NCBI GenBank assembly: GCA_963700895.1
Contig: CAVOZI010000025.1
Location: 57,944-121,943 of the forward strand
DNA length: 64,000 nt
Source of the DNA: Anderseniella sp963700895
GTDB taxonomy: Bacteria; Pseudomonadota; Alphaproteobacteria; Rhizobiales; Aestuariivirgaceae
Direction of reading: 5' to 3'
In this document: piece after piece, positions 1 through 9,038 of the stretch
How positions within the stretch are numbered: the first letter of the stretch is position 1
Layout: every line of letters starts with the position of its first letter
Program-made: the position numbers and the translations under genes
Notes under the pieces: generated by a model
Database searches by the model: none
What the model was told of the DNA's origin: nothing
What the model saw: the letters and a program-made list of their open reading frames with translations, nothing else

Positions 1-1198
1 CAATGGCTTGCAGGGTTCTCTTATCGGCGTTCAGGCGGCGGTTGCGAACTTCTCCAGCACCACGACAGGCTTAATCGCATCCGGGTTCTCCCTCGGCCTG
101 TTCCTGTCGGCGATCCTTACCCCAAGCATCGTTCGGGCAGTGGGCCATATCCGCGTTTTTGCGGCCTATGCGTCGGTGCTGTCGACCGCGGTGCTGCTGA
201 TCCCCGTGTGGATCGATCCGGTCTGGTGGTTCGTGATGCGCACGCTGATCGGCTTCTGCGCGGCAGGCCTGGCCATCGTCATCGAGACCTGGCTGAACGA
301 GGGCTCCAGCAACGAGACCCGCGGCACCATGCTGTCGGTCTACATGATCATCTTCTATACAGGGGCGGGCCTGGGCTCATTTGCGCTGCTTATTGACGAC
401 CCGACCGGATTCGTCCGGTTCATCGTGGTGTCGGCAGTCATGTCGCTGTCCCTGGTGCCGATTGCGCTGACCAAGGTTTCGGCGCCGGTACTGGCCAACC
501 CGCGGCGGATCTCGATCGCAGAGATCTTTCATGCCTCGCCACTGGCTGTCGTGGGCGCCATCGCCAACGGGCTGGGGCAGGCAGCCTTCTTCAACCTTGG
601 CGCCGTGTTCGGCGTGATGCACGGGCTGTCGCTGCCCTATGTCTCGACCATGATGGCGGTTGCGCCCATGGCGGTGCTTGTTTCGCAGATGCCGATCGGC
701 TGGCTGTCGGACCGCTATGACCGGCGGCTGCTGATCGTGGCTCTGTCGATCGTGTCTTCCGTGCTTGCGGGTATCGCCATGGTAACCCCGGCCACGACCG
801 AGTTTGTGCTGATCGGCATCGTGGCGGTGTTCGGCGGTATATCGATGCCGCTCTACTCGCTGGCCATTGCCCATGCCAATGACCAGCTCAACAAGGACCA
901 GATGCTGGCAGCGGGTTCCAAGCTGGTGCTGCTTTATGGTGCAGGCGCCATAGCGGGGCCTTCGATTGCCGGTCTGTTCATGCAGCAGATGGGGTCGGCA
1001 GGCTTCATGTTCTACATGGTGGTGATTTATGGCGGGCTGGCGGTCTATGCGGTTTACCGCATGACGCAGTCGAAGGTTCTGCCGCCCTCCGAAACCGGTG
1101 ACCTGGTGCCCGTTGCACCCATGGCCACGGCGATTGCTGCCACGGCTGTGGCCGAGGAAATGGCCGAGACTGCAGATCACGACCGCCCTGCCGCCTGA
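1..1198 (+). CDS. MFS transporter, 5' end outside the window
   Basis: Predicted inner-membrane carrier of the major facilitator superfamily. The frame is open to the left edge (Asn-Gly-Leu-Gln precede the first possible TTG start at 8), so an N-terminal part is missing. About 400 residues are visible, with roughly eleven hydrophobic segments. A motif-A-type loop GWLSDRYDRR (near residue 235) marks the start of the second six-helix half, and a short polar Ala/Glu tail follows the last helix. The substrate cannot be deduced. The next gene starts about 190 bp downstream on the same strand and I see no strong terminator between them. Confidence 0.85.
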   Translation, partial: NGLQGSLIGVQAAVANFSSTTTGLIASGFSLGLFLSAILTPSIVRAVGHIRVFAAYASVLSTAVLLIPVWIDPVWWFVMRTLIGFCAAGLAIVIETWLNEGSSNETRGTMLSVYMIIFYTGAGLGSFALLIDDPTGFVRFIVVSAVMSLSLVPIALTKVSAPVLANPRRISIAEIFHASPLAVVGAIANGLGQAAFFNLGAVFGVMHGLSLPYVSTMMAVAPMAVLVSQMPIGWLSDRYDRRLLIVALSIVSSVLAGIAMVTPATTEFVLIGIVAVFGGISMPLYSLAIAHANDQLNKDQMLAAGSKLVLLYGAGAIAGPSIAGLFMQQMGSAGFMFYMVVIYGGLAVYAVYRMTQSKVLPPSETGDLVPVAPMATAIAATAVAEEMAETADHDRPAA

Positions 1199-1384
1199 CA
1201 TTACCCGGATTGCCGGCACGCAGTGGCGGATTTCCGCGGCGCATTATGGTGAACCAATCCTTAACCCTTGCAGCGTTAACTTTCTCAGCCAGTGCAACAG
1301 GCGGCATCGCCAACTGCACGGAGTGATTCGGATTGCTGCTGCTTTCATCCAGCGGCAGGTCTGTAGGCAAGTGTGGGAAGCTGC

Positions 1385-2563
1385 ATGAACGACGATATCA
1401 CCCTGGGGGATCTGCCGACGCTCGATACGGCTGTTTTCGAACAGGTCATCGATCATGGCCCGATCGAGGATCGCCTCGCGCTTGCACGGCAATTGTGCGC
1501 CCTGGTCATTGATCCGCAGACCAGCATGGCCGACCGGCGCGCCGTTATGCCGGTACTGGCGCGGCTGGCCTGTGATCGCGATCGGCTGGTGCGGGAAATT
1601 CTTCATTCCAGTCTGGTGCAGGCGGATTGCCTGAGCGCGGATCTGGTATTTTCGATGGTGGCTGATGATGACGACCTGGCCGTCGGCTTTGTAGCGGGCA
1701 ACCCGTCGATCAACTGCAGCATCCAGTGCGCGATATTGACGGTTGGCGATGCCCAGCGCTGCGCTGCAGTTGCCGGACGCGAGGACGTGTCTGCGGCTGC
1801 GGTGAAGAAGATGGTTTATGACGGGCTGGAAGTATCGGCCGTCGCGCTTCTCAGGAACAAGGCAGTGCGGCTTGGCGCCGGCTATTGCCGCAAGCTTTAC
1901 AACCGCTTCCATGATCAGCCGAAGGTGTGCACCGCACTGATGGATGCGCCTTACCTGCCGCCGGAAATAGCACTCGTGCACAACCAGCGCACGGCTGAAG
2001 AGCTGCGCCGGTCTGCCCGGCTGCAGGGCTGGGTGGCCGACTTCAAGAGCGACGACTACATCTCGGACAATGAGGAAATGACGGCGCTGCGGATCCTTGC
2101 CGATGTGGCCGATGACAAGTTGCGCGACCTCGTGGCGCTGATGTCGGCGCGCAACATGCTGACAACGTCGCTCCTGCTACGGGCCGGCATCAACGGCCAT
2201 TTGCCGTTCTTCGAGTGGGCGCTGGCCTATCTTGCCAACGTATCCATGCGGCGGGTGCGCATGGCAACGGCGCGGTCTTCCGAACGTTCGGCAATGACCA
2301 TGCTGCGCCGGGCCGGGATTCCGGAGGATACGCATGCGTTGTTCCTCGCCATATGCATGGTGTCCTCGGCCACCGGGGCTGCTGGCAAGAAGGCCGATCA
2401 GGATGCATTTGGCCGCGCGCTGGTTGAAGTGACGATGACCCGCACCGCAGGCTTCGACGCCGACCAGCGCCAGCGCGTCATCCAGCTGCTGTCGCAGTTT
2501 GCGCAGGGGCGCACCCGCACGCTGGTCAACCGGCTGAACGACGGATACGCGCGCGTCGCCTGA
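1385..2563 (+). CDS. DUF2336 domain-containing protein
   Basis: Soluble 392-residue protein with the HEAT-like helical texture of the alphaproteobacterial DUF2336 family: repeated pairs of helices with patterns such as LARLACDRDRLVRE and VREILHSSL, and no signal peptide or membrane segment. Function is unknown; members are often suspected to be scaffold or signalling proteins. The ATG at 1385 is chosen because GGGAAG lies 4 nt upstream; a GTG at 1373 would add four residues. It stands alone and is followed by a hairpin at 2599-2628. Family assignment is by general resemblance. Confidence 0.65.
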   Translation: MNDDITLGDLPTLDTAVFEQVIDHGPIEDRLALARQLCALVIDPQTSMADRRAVMPVLARLACDRDRLVREILHSSLVQADCLSADLVFSMVADDDDLAVGFVAGNPSINCSIQCAILTVGDAQRCAAVAGREDVSAAAVKKMVYDGLEVSAVALLRNKAVRLGAGYCRKLYNRFHDQPKVCTALMDAPYLPPEIALVHNQRTAEELRRSARLQGWVADFKSDDYISDNEEMTALRILADVADDKLRDLVALMSARNMLTTSLLLRAGINGHLPFFEWALAYLANVSMRRVRMATARSSERSAMTMLRRAGIPEDTHALFLAICMVSSATGAAGKKADQDAFGRALVEVTMTRTAGFDADQRQRVIQLLSQFAQGRTRTLVNRLNDGYARVA

Positions 2564-2598
2564 GCGGGCGCGGCCATACTTCCACATGCCTGAAGATG

Positions 2599-2628
2599 AA
2601 TGGCTGCCTGCAATCGCCGGCAGCCATT
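2599..2628 (+). terminator. Hairpin after the DUF2336 gene
   Basis: Perfect 10-bp stem (AATGGCTGCC / GGCAGCCATT) with a 10-nt loop, 35 bp after the DUF2336 stop codon. The following T-tract is weak (TCGTTGTTG), so efficiency is uncertain. Confidence 0.5.
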
Positions 2629-2671
2629 TCGTTGTTGCTGTTGGGGCTTGCAAGGGCAGGTGCGCAAAAGA

Positions 2672-2703
2672 GAAGCGCCAGACTCCGGAGAATCTGGCGC
2701 TTC
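2672..2703 (-). terminator. Terminator of the leftward cobD-like/NAD kinase pair
   Basis: Perfect 11-bp stem (GAAGCGCCAGA / TCTGGCGCTTC) with a 10-nt loop. Read leftward it is followed by TCTCTTTTG. It lies about 110 bp past the NAD kinase stop codon, in the position expected for intrinsic termination of that transcript. Confidence 0.7.
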
Positions 2704-2815
2704 GGGTACTCGACTTCCGGCAACAGGCCGGTTACGCAACTCACAGTCATCAAGATAGCGCGATGTGCTTAATGGCAGCTAAACGAAGCCTTGCCGAACC
2801 CCTAAACCGGGTGTC

Positions 2816-3574
2816 TCAAAACCGGAATTGCTCGTTCAAAACACGTTCGGCCAGGGAATGACCGTCGTCGAACAGCAACCGGGCCGACTTGCTGGCGTCC
2901 TCGGCCACTTCCACGCGAACCACGTCACGATATTCGGTCTGGTCTGCAACCGCTGAAACCGGGCGTTTCTCGGGCTCTAGGATGTCGATGGCCACCCTGG
3001 CCTCGTGCGACAGGATTGCGCCGCGCCAGCGGCGGGGGCGGAACGGGCTGATCGGGGTGAGCGCCAGCAACGGCGAATTGATGGGCAGGATGGGGCCATG
3101 GGCCGACAGGTTGTAGGCGGTGGAGCCTGCAGGCGTCGCGACGATGATGCCGTCACAGATGAGTTCGTCCAGCCGCACCTTGCCGTCGATCGAGATCTTC
3201 AGTTTGGCGGCCTGGTGCTGCTGGCGCAGCATCGAGACTTCATTGAAGGCCAGCGCCGAGTGTACTGCGCCATCCTTTGCCGTCACGGTCATCGACAGCG
3301 GGTGGATGATCGTCTCGGTGGCCATTGATATGCGCTCGGGCAGGCCGTCGGCGCTGTAGTCGTTCATCAGGAAGCCGACGGAGCCCCGGTTCATGCCGAA
3401 GATGGCCTGGCCGGACTGCACCACGGTGTGAACGGTCTCCAGCATCAGACCGTCACCGCCCAGCGCAACGATGACTTCCGCATCTTCGCGGGGCGTCTGA
3501 CCCCAGACGTGCTTGAGCTGCCGGGCAGCATCAAGCGCCTCGGGTGCCTTTGATGAGACGAAATGCAGCTTCAT
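2816..3574 (-). CDS. nadK: NAD kinase
   Basis: ATP-NAD kinase, which makes NADP from NAD in the cytoplasm. The 252-residue product has the GGDG motif (residues 39-42), a glycine-rich FGMNRGSVGFL segment, the NE pair in LAFNEVS and the DGIIVATPAGSTAY signature, in family order and at the usual short alphaproteobacterial length. The ATG at 3574 is preferred; a TTG at 3601 would add nine residues without a ribosome site. It lies about 90 bp downstream of the cobD-like gene on the same strand and is followed by a strong leftward terminator. Confidence 0.95.
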   Translation of the reverse strand: MKLHFVSSKAPEALDAARQLKHVWGQTPREDAEVIVALGGDGLMLETVHTVVQSGQAIFGMNRGSVGFLMNDYSADGLPERISMATETIIHPLSMTVTAKDGAVHSALAFNEVSMLRQQHQAAKLKISIDGKVRLDELICDGIIVATPAGSTAYNLSAHGPILPINSPLLALTPISPFRPRRWRGAILSHEARVAIDILEPEKRPVSAVADQTEYRDVVRVEVAEDASKSARLLFDDGHSLAERVLNEQFRF

Positions 3575-3665
3575 GACGGCGTCGGAATCCTGCAGTGGCA
3601 AACCGGGGAGTGAAGTCGGTTCCAGTTAGTCGGCTGCGGAGGGGAAAGTCAAACGGCGCGTGGCA

Positions 3666-4628
3666 TCAGGCGAAGGCGGCGGCAATTCCCATGAGGATGG
3701 TGAACAGGGTAAGCGAGGTGGCCAGCAGTCTCAATCCGGCCCGCAGTTCCGGCAGCGCCGGCTCGCGGCTGCCATTGCCGATCCAGTGATCGGTTCGTTC
3801 GGTCTGGCCGGGCATTTCGGGACCACCGAGACGGATGGAGAGGATGCCGGCAAAGGCCGCGCGTGGCCAGTTGGCGTCGCGCACCCGGTCGAAGCGGGCG
3901 TCGGCGTGGATGTGCTCGAGCGCCCGGGCGCCCGCGGAGGGGGACATCATGCTGGCGGCTCCCGTCACCACCAATCCGGCAAGCTTGCATGGCAGGAAGC
4001 GGGCAGCGGTCAGCAATGCGCCAACCAGCCCGGCAGCCTGCGGGTGGCTTGCGGCAGCGCGGCGTTCAACGGCGTGGAGCGCGGCGATGGCAAGGATGCC
4101 GGGCAGGCCGAACAGGGCAAGCCAGAAGGCCGGCGTAACGATGCCGGTGGACAGGTTCCAGGCCATTGCCTCAATGGTGCGGCGGACGGCCTGCGAAACG
4201 GTCTGGGGCACGGGGCTTGCGGGATTGATGATTGCCACGGCGCGGGCTGCTTCCGTCAGTTTGCCGTCAGACAGGGCCGCCGCCACGGCGCGGGCGCGCA
4301 TGCGCGTTGCATATTGCTGCAGGAACGGCACCGCCAGCAGGGCCTCACAGCACCACGCCCAGGGCAGGGGCCGCAGCCAGGCAGTCAGCGCGACGGCAAG
4401 CGCCATCGTGGCCGACATGGCGGCAAGGCAGAACAGCGCCCCTCGGAGGGTGGCTTGCATCCGGCCCGCGCTGGCGCCTGGCAGCAGCAGGGCGAAGATG
4501 CCGGTGAAGCGGTAGAGCCAGTTTGCCGGATGACCGATGAGCCGCCGCAATGGAGCCGGAAATCCGAGGAAGCGTTCCAGCGCCAGCGCCACGAAGGCAA
4601 CGGTCATGGTGGTGGGCAGGGCGAACAA
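3666..4628 (-). CDS. CobD/CbiB-family membrane protein, divergent
   Basis: Resembles adenosylcobinamide-phosphate synthase (CobD/CbiB), an inner-membrane enzyme of cobalamin synthesis. The 320-residue product keeps the family layout: N-terminal membrane helices with an IGHPANW motif, a central RTIEAM...FWLALFGLPG stretch, and a C-terminal AGILSIRLGGPE followed by HWIGN. Conserved polar positions are altered: the usual ENxxDG reads WNLSTG, and the usual NTLDSM(V/I)G reads HAVERRAAA. It may be a drifted enzyme or a paralogue with another job. No other cob gene is in the window. TTG at 4628 has GGAG upstream; ATG at 4607 is the alternative. Confidence 0.7.
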   Translation of the reverse strand: MFALPTTMTVAFVALALERFLGFPAPLRRLIGHPANWLYRFTGIFALLLPGASAGRMQATLRGALFCLAAMSATMALAVALTAWLRPLPWAWCCEALLAVPFLQQYATRMRARAVAAALSDGKLTEAARAVAIINPASPVPQTVSQAVRRTIEAMAWNLSTGIVTPAFWLALFGLPGILAIAALHAVERRAAASHPQAAGLVGALLTAARFLPCKLAGLVVTGAASMMSPSAGARALEHIHADARFDRVRDANWPRAAFAGILSIRLGGPEMPGQTERTDHWIGNGSREPALPELRAGLRLLATSLTLFTILMGIAAAFA

Positions 4629-4792
4629 GGTTTGTGGTACTCCGGAGGATCATCCGGTGCAGGAACCGGGGTTTGCCTTGATTTGCATAACAGAAGCCAT
4701 ACAAGTTGACAGCCTCTACGTGGTTGGGCTTGATCGGCCCCAGCCTTGGGTGCGCCGCGTGCCGCGCCAGCAGTCTCGGGAGCCGTTGCCGC

Positions 4793-5956
4793 GTGGCCGA
4801 CAAATTGCGGGTGGTGCTGACCACCGGAAACTACAACTACATCAAGGACGGCGTGTCGCTGACGCTGAACCGGCTGGTGGGCTGGTTGGAGCGGCATGGC
4901 GTCGAGGTGCTGGTGGTGGCGCCTGTGGCGGAGGTGGCCGCGATGGAGCACGAGGGCAGGCTGGAGCCGGTGGCATCGTTCGCCATTCCCACCCGCAAGG
5001 AATACCGCATCGGACTGACGCTGACTGCGGAGCTGCGGCGCAAGATCGAGGCGTTCAGGCCGCAGCTGTTCCATATTGCCGTACCCGACATCACCGGGCA
5101 CAGCGCGCTGCGGCTTGCCCGGCGGATGCAGGTGCCGGTGGTCTCGTCGTTTCACACCCGCTACGACACCTATCTGCAATACTACGGTCTGAAGTTCCTC
5201 GAGCCGCTGTTTCACCGGCGGCTACGGGCGTTCTATGCGGCGTGCGAGCACGTCTACGTGCCGTCGCAATCGATGATGGATGAACTCTCGGCGCAGGGCA
5301 TCAGCGGCGAAAACATGCGGTTATGGACGCGTGGGGTGGACCATCAGCGGTTTTCGCCGGCGCGGCGGTCGCCCGGCTGGCGGCGGGCCCATGGCATCGG
5401 CGACGGCGAGGTGCTGATCGCCTATGCCGGGCGGCTGGTTGCGGAGAAGAACATGGCGTTGATGGCGCGGGTGTTCGCGCGGCTGAAGCAGGAGGCGCTG
5501 CCCCATCGCACCATCCTGCTGGGCGACGGACCGGAAGCCGGGTGGATGAGCAAGGCCATGCCGGACACGGTGTTTGCGGGCTTCCTGCATGGCGACGAGA
5601 TGGCGGCGGGCTATGCCTCGAGCGACATCTTCTTCTTTCCCTCCATCACCGAAACCTTCGGCAACGTGACGCTGGAAGCCATGGCATCTGGCCTGCCGGC
5701 GGTGAATGCCGATGCCACGGGGTCACGGTCGCTGGTGCGCGAGGGCGAAACCGGCTTCCTGGTGGACCCGGCCGATGAAGGGCTGATGGTGAAGCGTCTG
5801 GCTCAGCTGATCGCCGACCCGGAACTGCGGGCACGCCTTGGGGCACAGGCGCGCCAGATCGCCGTCCGCGAGCATGACTGGGACAGCATATTCACCAGGC
5901 TGCTCGCCGACTATGGCGAGGCCATTGCCGGGTATGTGCCCGGCGTTCAGCGGTAG
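4793..5956 (+). CDS. GT4-family glycosyltransferase
   Basis: Retaining GT-B glycosyltransferase of family GT4, probably adding a sugar to a lipid or polysaccharide at the inner membrane. The 387-residue product has an N-terminal acceptor domain opening with the glycine-rich YNYIKDGVSLTLNR, and a C-terminal nucleotide-sugar domain with AGRLVAEKN, LLGDGPE and the E-x7-E motif in TETFGNVTLEAMASG. The GTG at 4793 is chosen because the protein begins there with a canonical first strand (LRVVLTTG); the upstream in-frame ATG at 4706 would add 29 unlikely residues. Resembles MgtA/SqdX-type enzymes, but donor and acceptor are unknown. Its 3' end overlaps the convergent isomerase gene by 10 bp. Confidence 0.85.
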   Translation: MADKLRVVLTTGNYNYIKDGVSLTLNRLVGWLERHGVEVLVVAPVAEVAAMEHEGRLEPVASFAIPTRKEYRIGLTLTAELRRKIEAFRPQLFHIAVPDITGHSALRLARRMQVPVVSSFHTRYDTYLQYYGLKFLEPLFHRRLRAFYAACEHVYVPSQSMMDELSAQGISGENMRLWTRGVDHQRFSPARRSPGWRRAHGIGDGEVLIAYAGRLVAEKNMALMARVFARLKQEALPHRTILLGDGPEAGWMSKAMPDTVFAGFLHGDEMAAGYASSDIFFFPSITETFGNVTLEAMASGLPAVNADATGSRSLVREGETGFLVDPADEGLMVKRLAQLIADPELRARLGAQARQIAVREHDWDSIFTRLLADYGEAIAGYVPGVQR

Positions 5957-6729
5957 GGCTTCAGCCAGCCCAGTCCGTCTTCGGTGCGCCCGGCCGGGCG
6001 GTATTCGCAGCCGATCCACAGGTCCGGGTGCAGGGCTTCCACGGCTTCAAGGATTTCCTGCAGCGGCAGATTACCCCGGTCCGGTTCGTGCCGGTCCGGC
6101 GTGCCGGCAATCTGCAGGTGGGCGGTGTGCTCGCGGCAGCGCTCGAGCCAGGCCGGAACGCCGCCATGAATGCGCTGGCAATGGTAGATGTCGAGCTGCA
6201 GCTTCACTGGCGCGGCTGACTCAACGTTGATTTCCGCGAGCATCTCCAGCGCAAGGCCGAAATCATTGAGAAAGTATCCGGGAATGTCGAACGGATTGAT
6301 GGGCTCGATCAGTACGTCGACGCCAATCTTGGCAAAGGCGCCGGCTGCCTTGCGGACGTTGGCCACGTAGGTGGCGCGTTGCAATTTCGGGTCCGTGCCG
6401 GGCGCGGTAAGGCCGGCCATGCAGTGCACCCGCAGCGGTTTCAGCACCCGGGCGTAGGCAAGCGCTGTGGCGATGCCTTGCTCAAACTCGGCCTCACGGC
6501 CGGGCAGCGAGGCGAGGCCACGCTCGCCGGCCTCCCAGTTGCCGGGCGGCAGGTTGAACAGCACCTGCTGCTGAGCCGTGCGATAGAGCCGGGCGGAGAG
6601 TTCATCGGCCGGCCAGTCATAGGGAAACAGGTATTCGACGCCTGCAAAACCCGCCTCATGCGCCGCTTCGAAACGGTCCAGGAAGGCGTGTTCGGTGAAC
6701 ATCATGGTGAGGTTGGCGGCGAAGTTCAT
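5947..6729 (-). CDS. hyi: Hydroxypyruvate isomerase family protein
   Basis: TIM-barrel sugar isomerase of the Hyi/OtnI type, which interconverts hydroxypyruvate and tartronate semialdehyde (or a 2-oxo-tetronate) in glyoxylate or tetronate catabolism. 260 residues, the usual length. Visible family features are the N-terminal FAANLTMMFTE, GFAGVEYLFPY, the metal-site EPINPFDIPGYFL, and DIYHCQR followed by HLQIAG. The ATG at 6729 has a GAGG just upstream. No partner gene of the pathway is adjacent, so the exact substrate is not settled. Confidence 0.85.
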   Translation of the reverse strand: MNFAANLTMMFTEHAFLDRFEAAHEAGFAGVEYLFPYDWPADELSARLYRTAQQQVLFNLPPGNWEAGERGLASLPGREAEFEQGIATALAYARVLKPLRVHCMAGLTAPGTDPKLQRATYVANVRKAAGAFAKIGVDVLIEPINPFDIPGYFLNDFGLALEMLAEINVESAAPVKLQLDIYHCQRIHGGVPAWLERCREHTAHLQIAGTPDRHEPDRGNLPLQEILEAVEALHPDLWIGCEYRPAGRTEDGLGWLKPYR

Positions 6730-6861
6730 CAGGCCTCATGCTCCGGCTGGCGGGGCGTGGATGCCCGCGCGGTGGATGAGACCTGTGTGCAGGGACCGGA
6801 CGCTGACGGCAAGCGGATTCTGGTGCGGTCGCACAGGGGCAGGGCGGGTTGCTTGAGGCAC

Positions 6862-6890
6862 AAAAAACCGGCCCGGGTTTCCCCGAGCCG
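6862..6890 (-). terminator. Porin terminator, left copy
   Basis: Leftward hairpin CGGCTCGGG / CCCGGGCCG with a GAAA loop followed by six T residues, about 25 bp after the porin stop codon. The same terminator recurs after the second porin (14330-14358). Confidence 0.85.
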
Positions 6891-6915
6891 ATCGTTGTGT
6901 TCGTCCAACTGCTTC

Positions 6916-8304
6916 TTAGAAGAAGAAGCGGGTGTGGAACATCAGGTTGAGTGCGTCGGTGTCGAAGATCCGTTCGTCGTCCGGACCACCTTGGATACAA
7001 TTGGGGTCAGCCGTGGGGCAACCACCGTTGGCACCGTAGGTTTCAGCTTCGCCGTAGTTGACTTCCCAACCCAGACGCAGCTGGCGCACCGGCTGCCAGA
7101 TCACGTTGGCACCAACGACCCAGCCACGCTTGAAGTCACCGTCGAGCGCAGTGCCGTTATTGAGCGACTCGAGGTCCTCTTCGTAGCCACCGAAGACGTT
7201 GAAGGTGGTCACGTCGTTGACCGCGAAGCCGAGGCCAGCCACGACACCCCACATTTCACGCGGGTCGCCAAGAGCGTTATGCACGGTGTTGCCGGTACCG
7301 CCGAGGAACACCAGGTTGCGGCCAACCATGCCTTCACCGTAAGCGGCGCTGGCAGACAGGGTTGCAACGTCAGCCAGGTTGGCAACAGCCGCACCACCGA
7401 TCACCCAGCCGAGCTCGTCCTGAGCGGGAGGAAGGGGGGCACGATCAACATCAGCTTCCCAGTCACCCACGCCGGCAACCAGCTGCAGCTGGTGGCCACC
7501 AGGCAGATCGTACTGGATCGAGGTGGTGATGTCCGGCATGGCGGTGTCAGACTCGAAGGTCGGCTCTTCCAGAGCAACGGCCCACGACAACGGTCCGTCA
7601 CGGTAGGTCAGGCGAACCTGGTCACGACGGGTGGTGTTGGAGACACCAAGCGGCGTGGAGGAGTTCACGGTGGTCGGAACGCCGATGAGGCTGGTCAGCT
7701 GCCAGAACGAGCCAGCGCCGAGCGTCCAGTTCGGGGTCATGTCCCACTCACCCCATGCATAACGCATCTGGGTGTTGCCCGGAGCGTCAGCACGCAGTTC
7801 GATGTCGGTGCGGATCTGGCCCACAGCGGTGTCGATGCGCGAACGAACGCGGATCGAGCCACGCGAGTTGATGTCGAGGTGGGTATCGTCGCCTTCAAAG
7901 TAGTAGGGATTGAAGTTGCCGGCTTCACCATCGGTGAACCCGTCGATGCCCAGGGAGACCCAGCTGCTGACATAGCCGCTGACGGTGATTTCAGCCACCG
8001 GTGCCGGCATGTCGGCGGTCGGGGTGATGGCAATGGTGTAACCGGAGTTTTCACCACCGGCCCAGTCACGGTCGATCTGCGGCGAGTTGTAGGCGAAGTT
8101 GTAGTTTGCAACGCCACGACGGCCGGTGAGCAGGCTCACGCCTTCCGGCAGGTTGTACGAGGAAGCCGAGGACTCCATCGAGTCTACTTTGGTCTGAAGG
8201 GCTTCGAGCTGAGCCTTCAGGGCAGACAATTCATCGGCCTGAACGCCGGTAGCCATGACGGCGAGAGTCGCGCCACCGAGCAGAGCCTTGCGAAGATTGA
8301 TCAT
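6916..8304 (-). CDS. Outer-membrane porin, left copy
   Basis: Predicted 462-residue general porin. It has a signal peptide (MINLRKALLGG...ATGVQA), a short helical or coiled-coil segment (LSALKAQLEALQTKVD), then a beta-barrel of alternating strands ending in the C-terminal aromatic FHTRFFF expected for BAM recognition. The ATG at 8304 follows GGGAGAAACC; a longer frame to 8340 lacks support. It is paralogous and colinear with the porin at 14384-15871: the N-terminal ~115 residues differ at only a handful of positions, while several loops differ. A late loop carries a cysteine pair (CPTADPNC). Sequence upstream of the ribosome site differs completely from the right copy, so the two are probably regulated separately. 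Confidence 0.9.
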   Translation of the reverse strand: MINLRKALLGGATLAVMATGVQADELSALKAQLEALQTKVDSMESSASSYNLPEGVSLLTGRRGVANYNFAYNSPQIDRDWAGGENSGYTIAITPTADMPAPVAEITVSGYVSSWVSLGIDGFTDGEAGNFNPYYFEGDDTHLDINSRGSIRVRSRIDTAVGQIRTDIELRADAPGNTQMRYAWGEWDMTPNWTLGAGSFWQLTSLIGVPTTVNSSTPLGVSNTTRRDQVRLTYRDGPLSWAVALEEPTFESDTAMPDITTSIQYDLPGGHQLQLVAGVGDWEADVDRAPLPPAQDELGWVIGGAAVANLADVATLSASAAYGEGMVGRNLVFLGGTGNTVHNALGDPREMWGVVAGLGFAVNDVTTFNVFGGYEEDLESLNNGTALDGDFKRGWVVGANVIWQPVRQLRLGWEVNYGEAETYGANGGCPTADPNCIQGGPDDERIFDTDALNLMFHTRFFF

Positions 8305-8315
8305 TATGGTTTCTC
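7490..8315. repeat. Direct repeat, left copy (porin 5' two-thirds)
   Basis: Aligns without indels to 15057-15882 at a constant offset of 7567 bp, with scattered substitutions only. It covers the ribosome site, signal peptide and first ~270 codons of the porin. Similarity stops abruptly a few bases upstream of the GGGAGAAACC ribosome site. A second shared block covers the 3' end and terminator (6862-6955 with 14330-14423). Confidence 0.85.
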
Positions 8316-8417
8316 CCAAATCATAACGTCCACCATTCAAGAAAAAACAATAGCTTATCTCAAGTTTAGGCTCTCTTGGGGGTCGACGTGTACTGATTAG
8401 ATGGGTGATTGAAAGTC

Positions 8418-9005
8418 ATGCAGAGGAAACAGGCTAAACTCCTTCCTAATGAGATGCAGGAAGAGGTTGTTCAATAACTAGAAACAACAAAGAATCCCGA
8501 TCGTAATGTTGTGATGTTCTTGCTATCTATGAAAGCGGGGCTGCGGGCGGTGGAGATTGCTCGTCTGCGTTGGCGCTGTGTCAGTGACCCTAGAGGCGGC
8601 ATAGGCGAAGAGGTCATTATCGAGGACCGGGCGTCCAAGGGCGGATACAGTGGCAGGCGTATCCCGATGAATGATCGCCTCCGCGCGCGGCTTGACAAGC
8701 TGCGGAGAACTTCGCCTGTAGTGCCAGATGACTTCGTGATCATAAGCGGACGGACTGGTAGAGGGTTCTCTGCCCAAAGTGTCGTTAATACGTTCTACCT
8801 TTGGTATAAAGAAATGGGGTTTGTGGGCGTCTCCTCTCATTCTGGACGCCGGACGTTCATTACGCAGGCAGCCAAACGGATAAACCTCGTCGGTGGCAGT
8901 CTGCGCGACGTTCAGCATCTTGCAGGCCATAGCAATATCCTTACGACACAGAGGTATATTGAGGGCGACGAAGTTGCGAAGAAGCGTATCGTCAACATGG
9001 TCTAG
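8418..9005 (+). pseudogene. Tyrosine recombinase/integrase with in-frame TAA
   Basis: The frame opens with ATG at 8418 (MQRKQAKLLPNE...) and runs to 9005 as a 195-codon short integrase, interrupted once by TAA at 8475-8477. The part after the stop, readable from GTG at 8511 (164 residues), keeps the catalytic set: Arg in KAGLRAVEI, Lys in RASKGG, HSGRR, the LAGHSN box and the nucleophile Tyr in TTQRYIEGD. The full-length form fits a family of small alphaproteobacterial integrases with a minimal N-terminal region, so this looks like a single nonsense change, not a truncation. The 164-residue piece could still be made. Confidence 0.75.
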
Positions 9006-9038
9006 CTAGCATTTGTGATCGGCCCAAATTTGAAGTTG

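Noticed and set aside
6730..6861. Remnant of a gene between the isomerase and the porin terminator
   Set aside because: One frame is open, but the translation resembles nothing and the stretch is too short to support a claim.
6379..8400. 673-codon open frame antisense to the left porin (and a 533-codon one at 14294-15895)
   Set aside because: Both mirror the porin codons, have no family resemblance or ribosome site, and persist only because GC-rich coding DNA lacks stops on the other strand.
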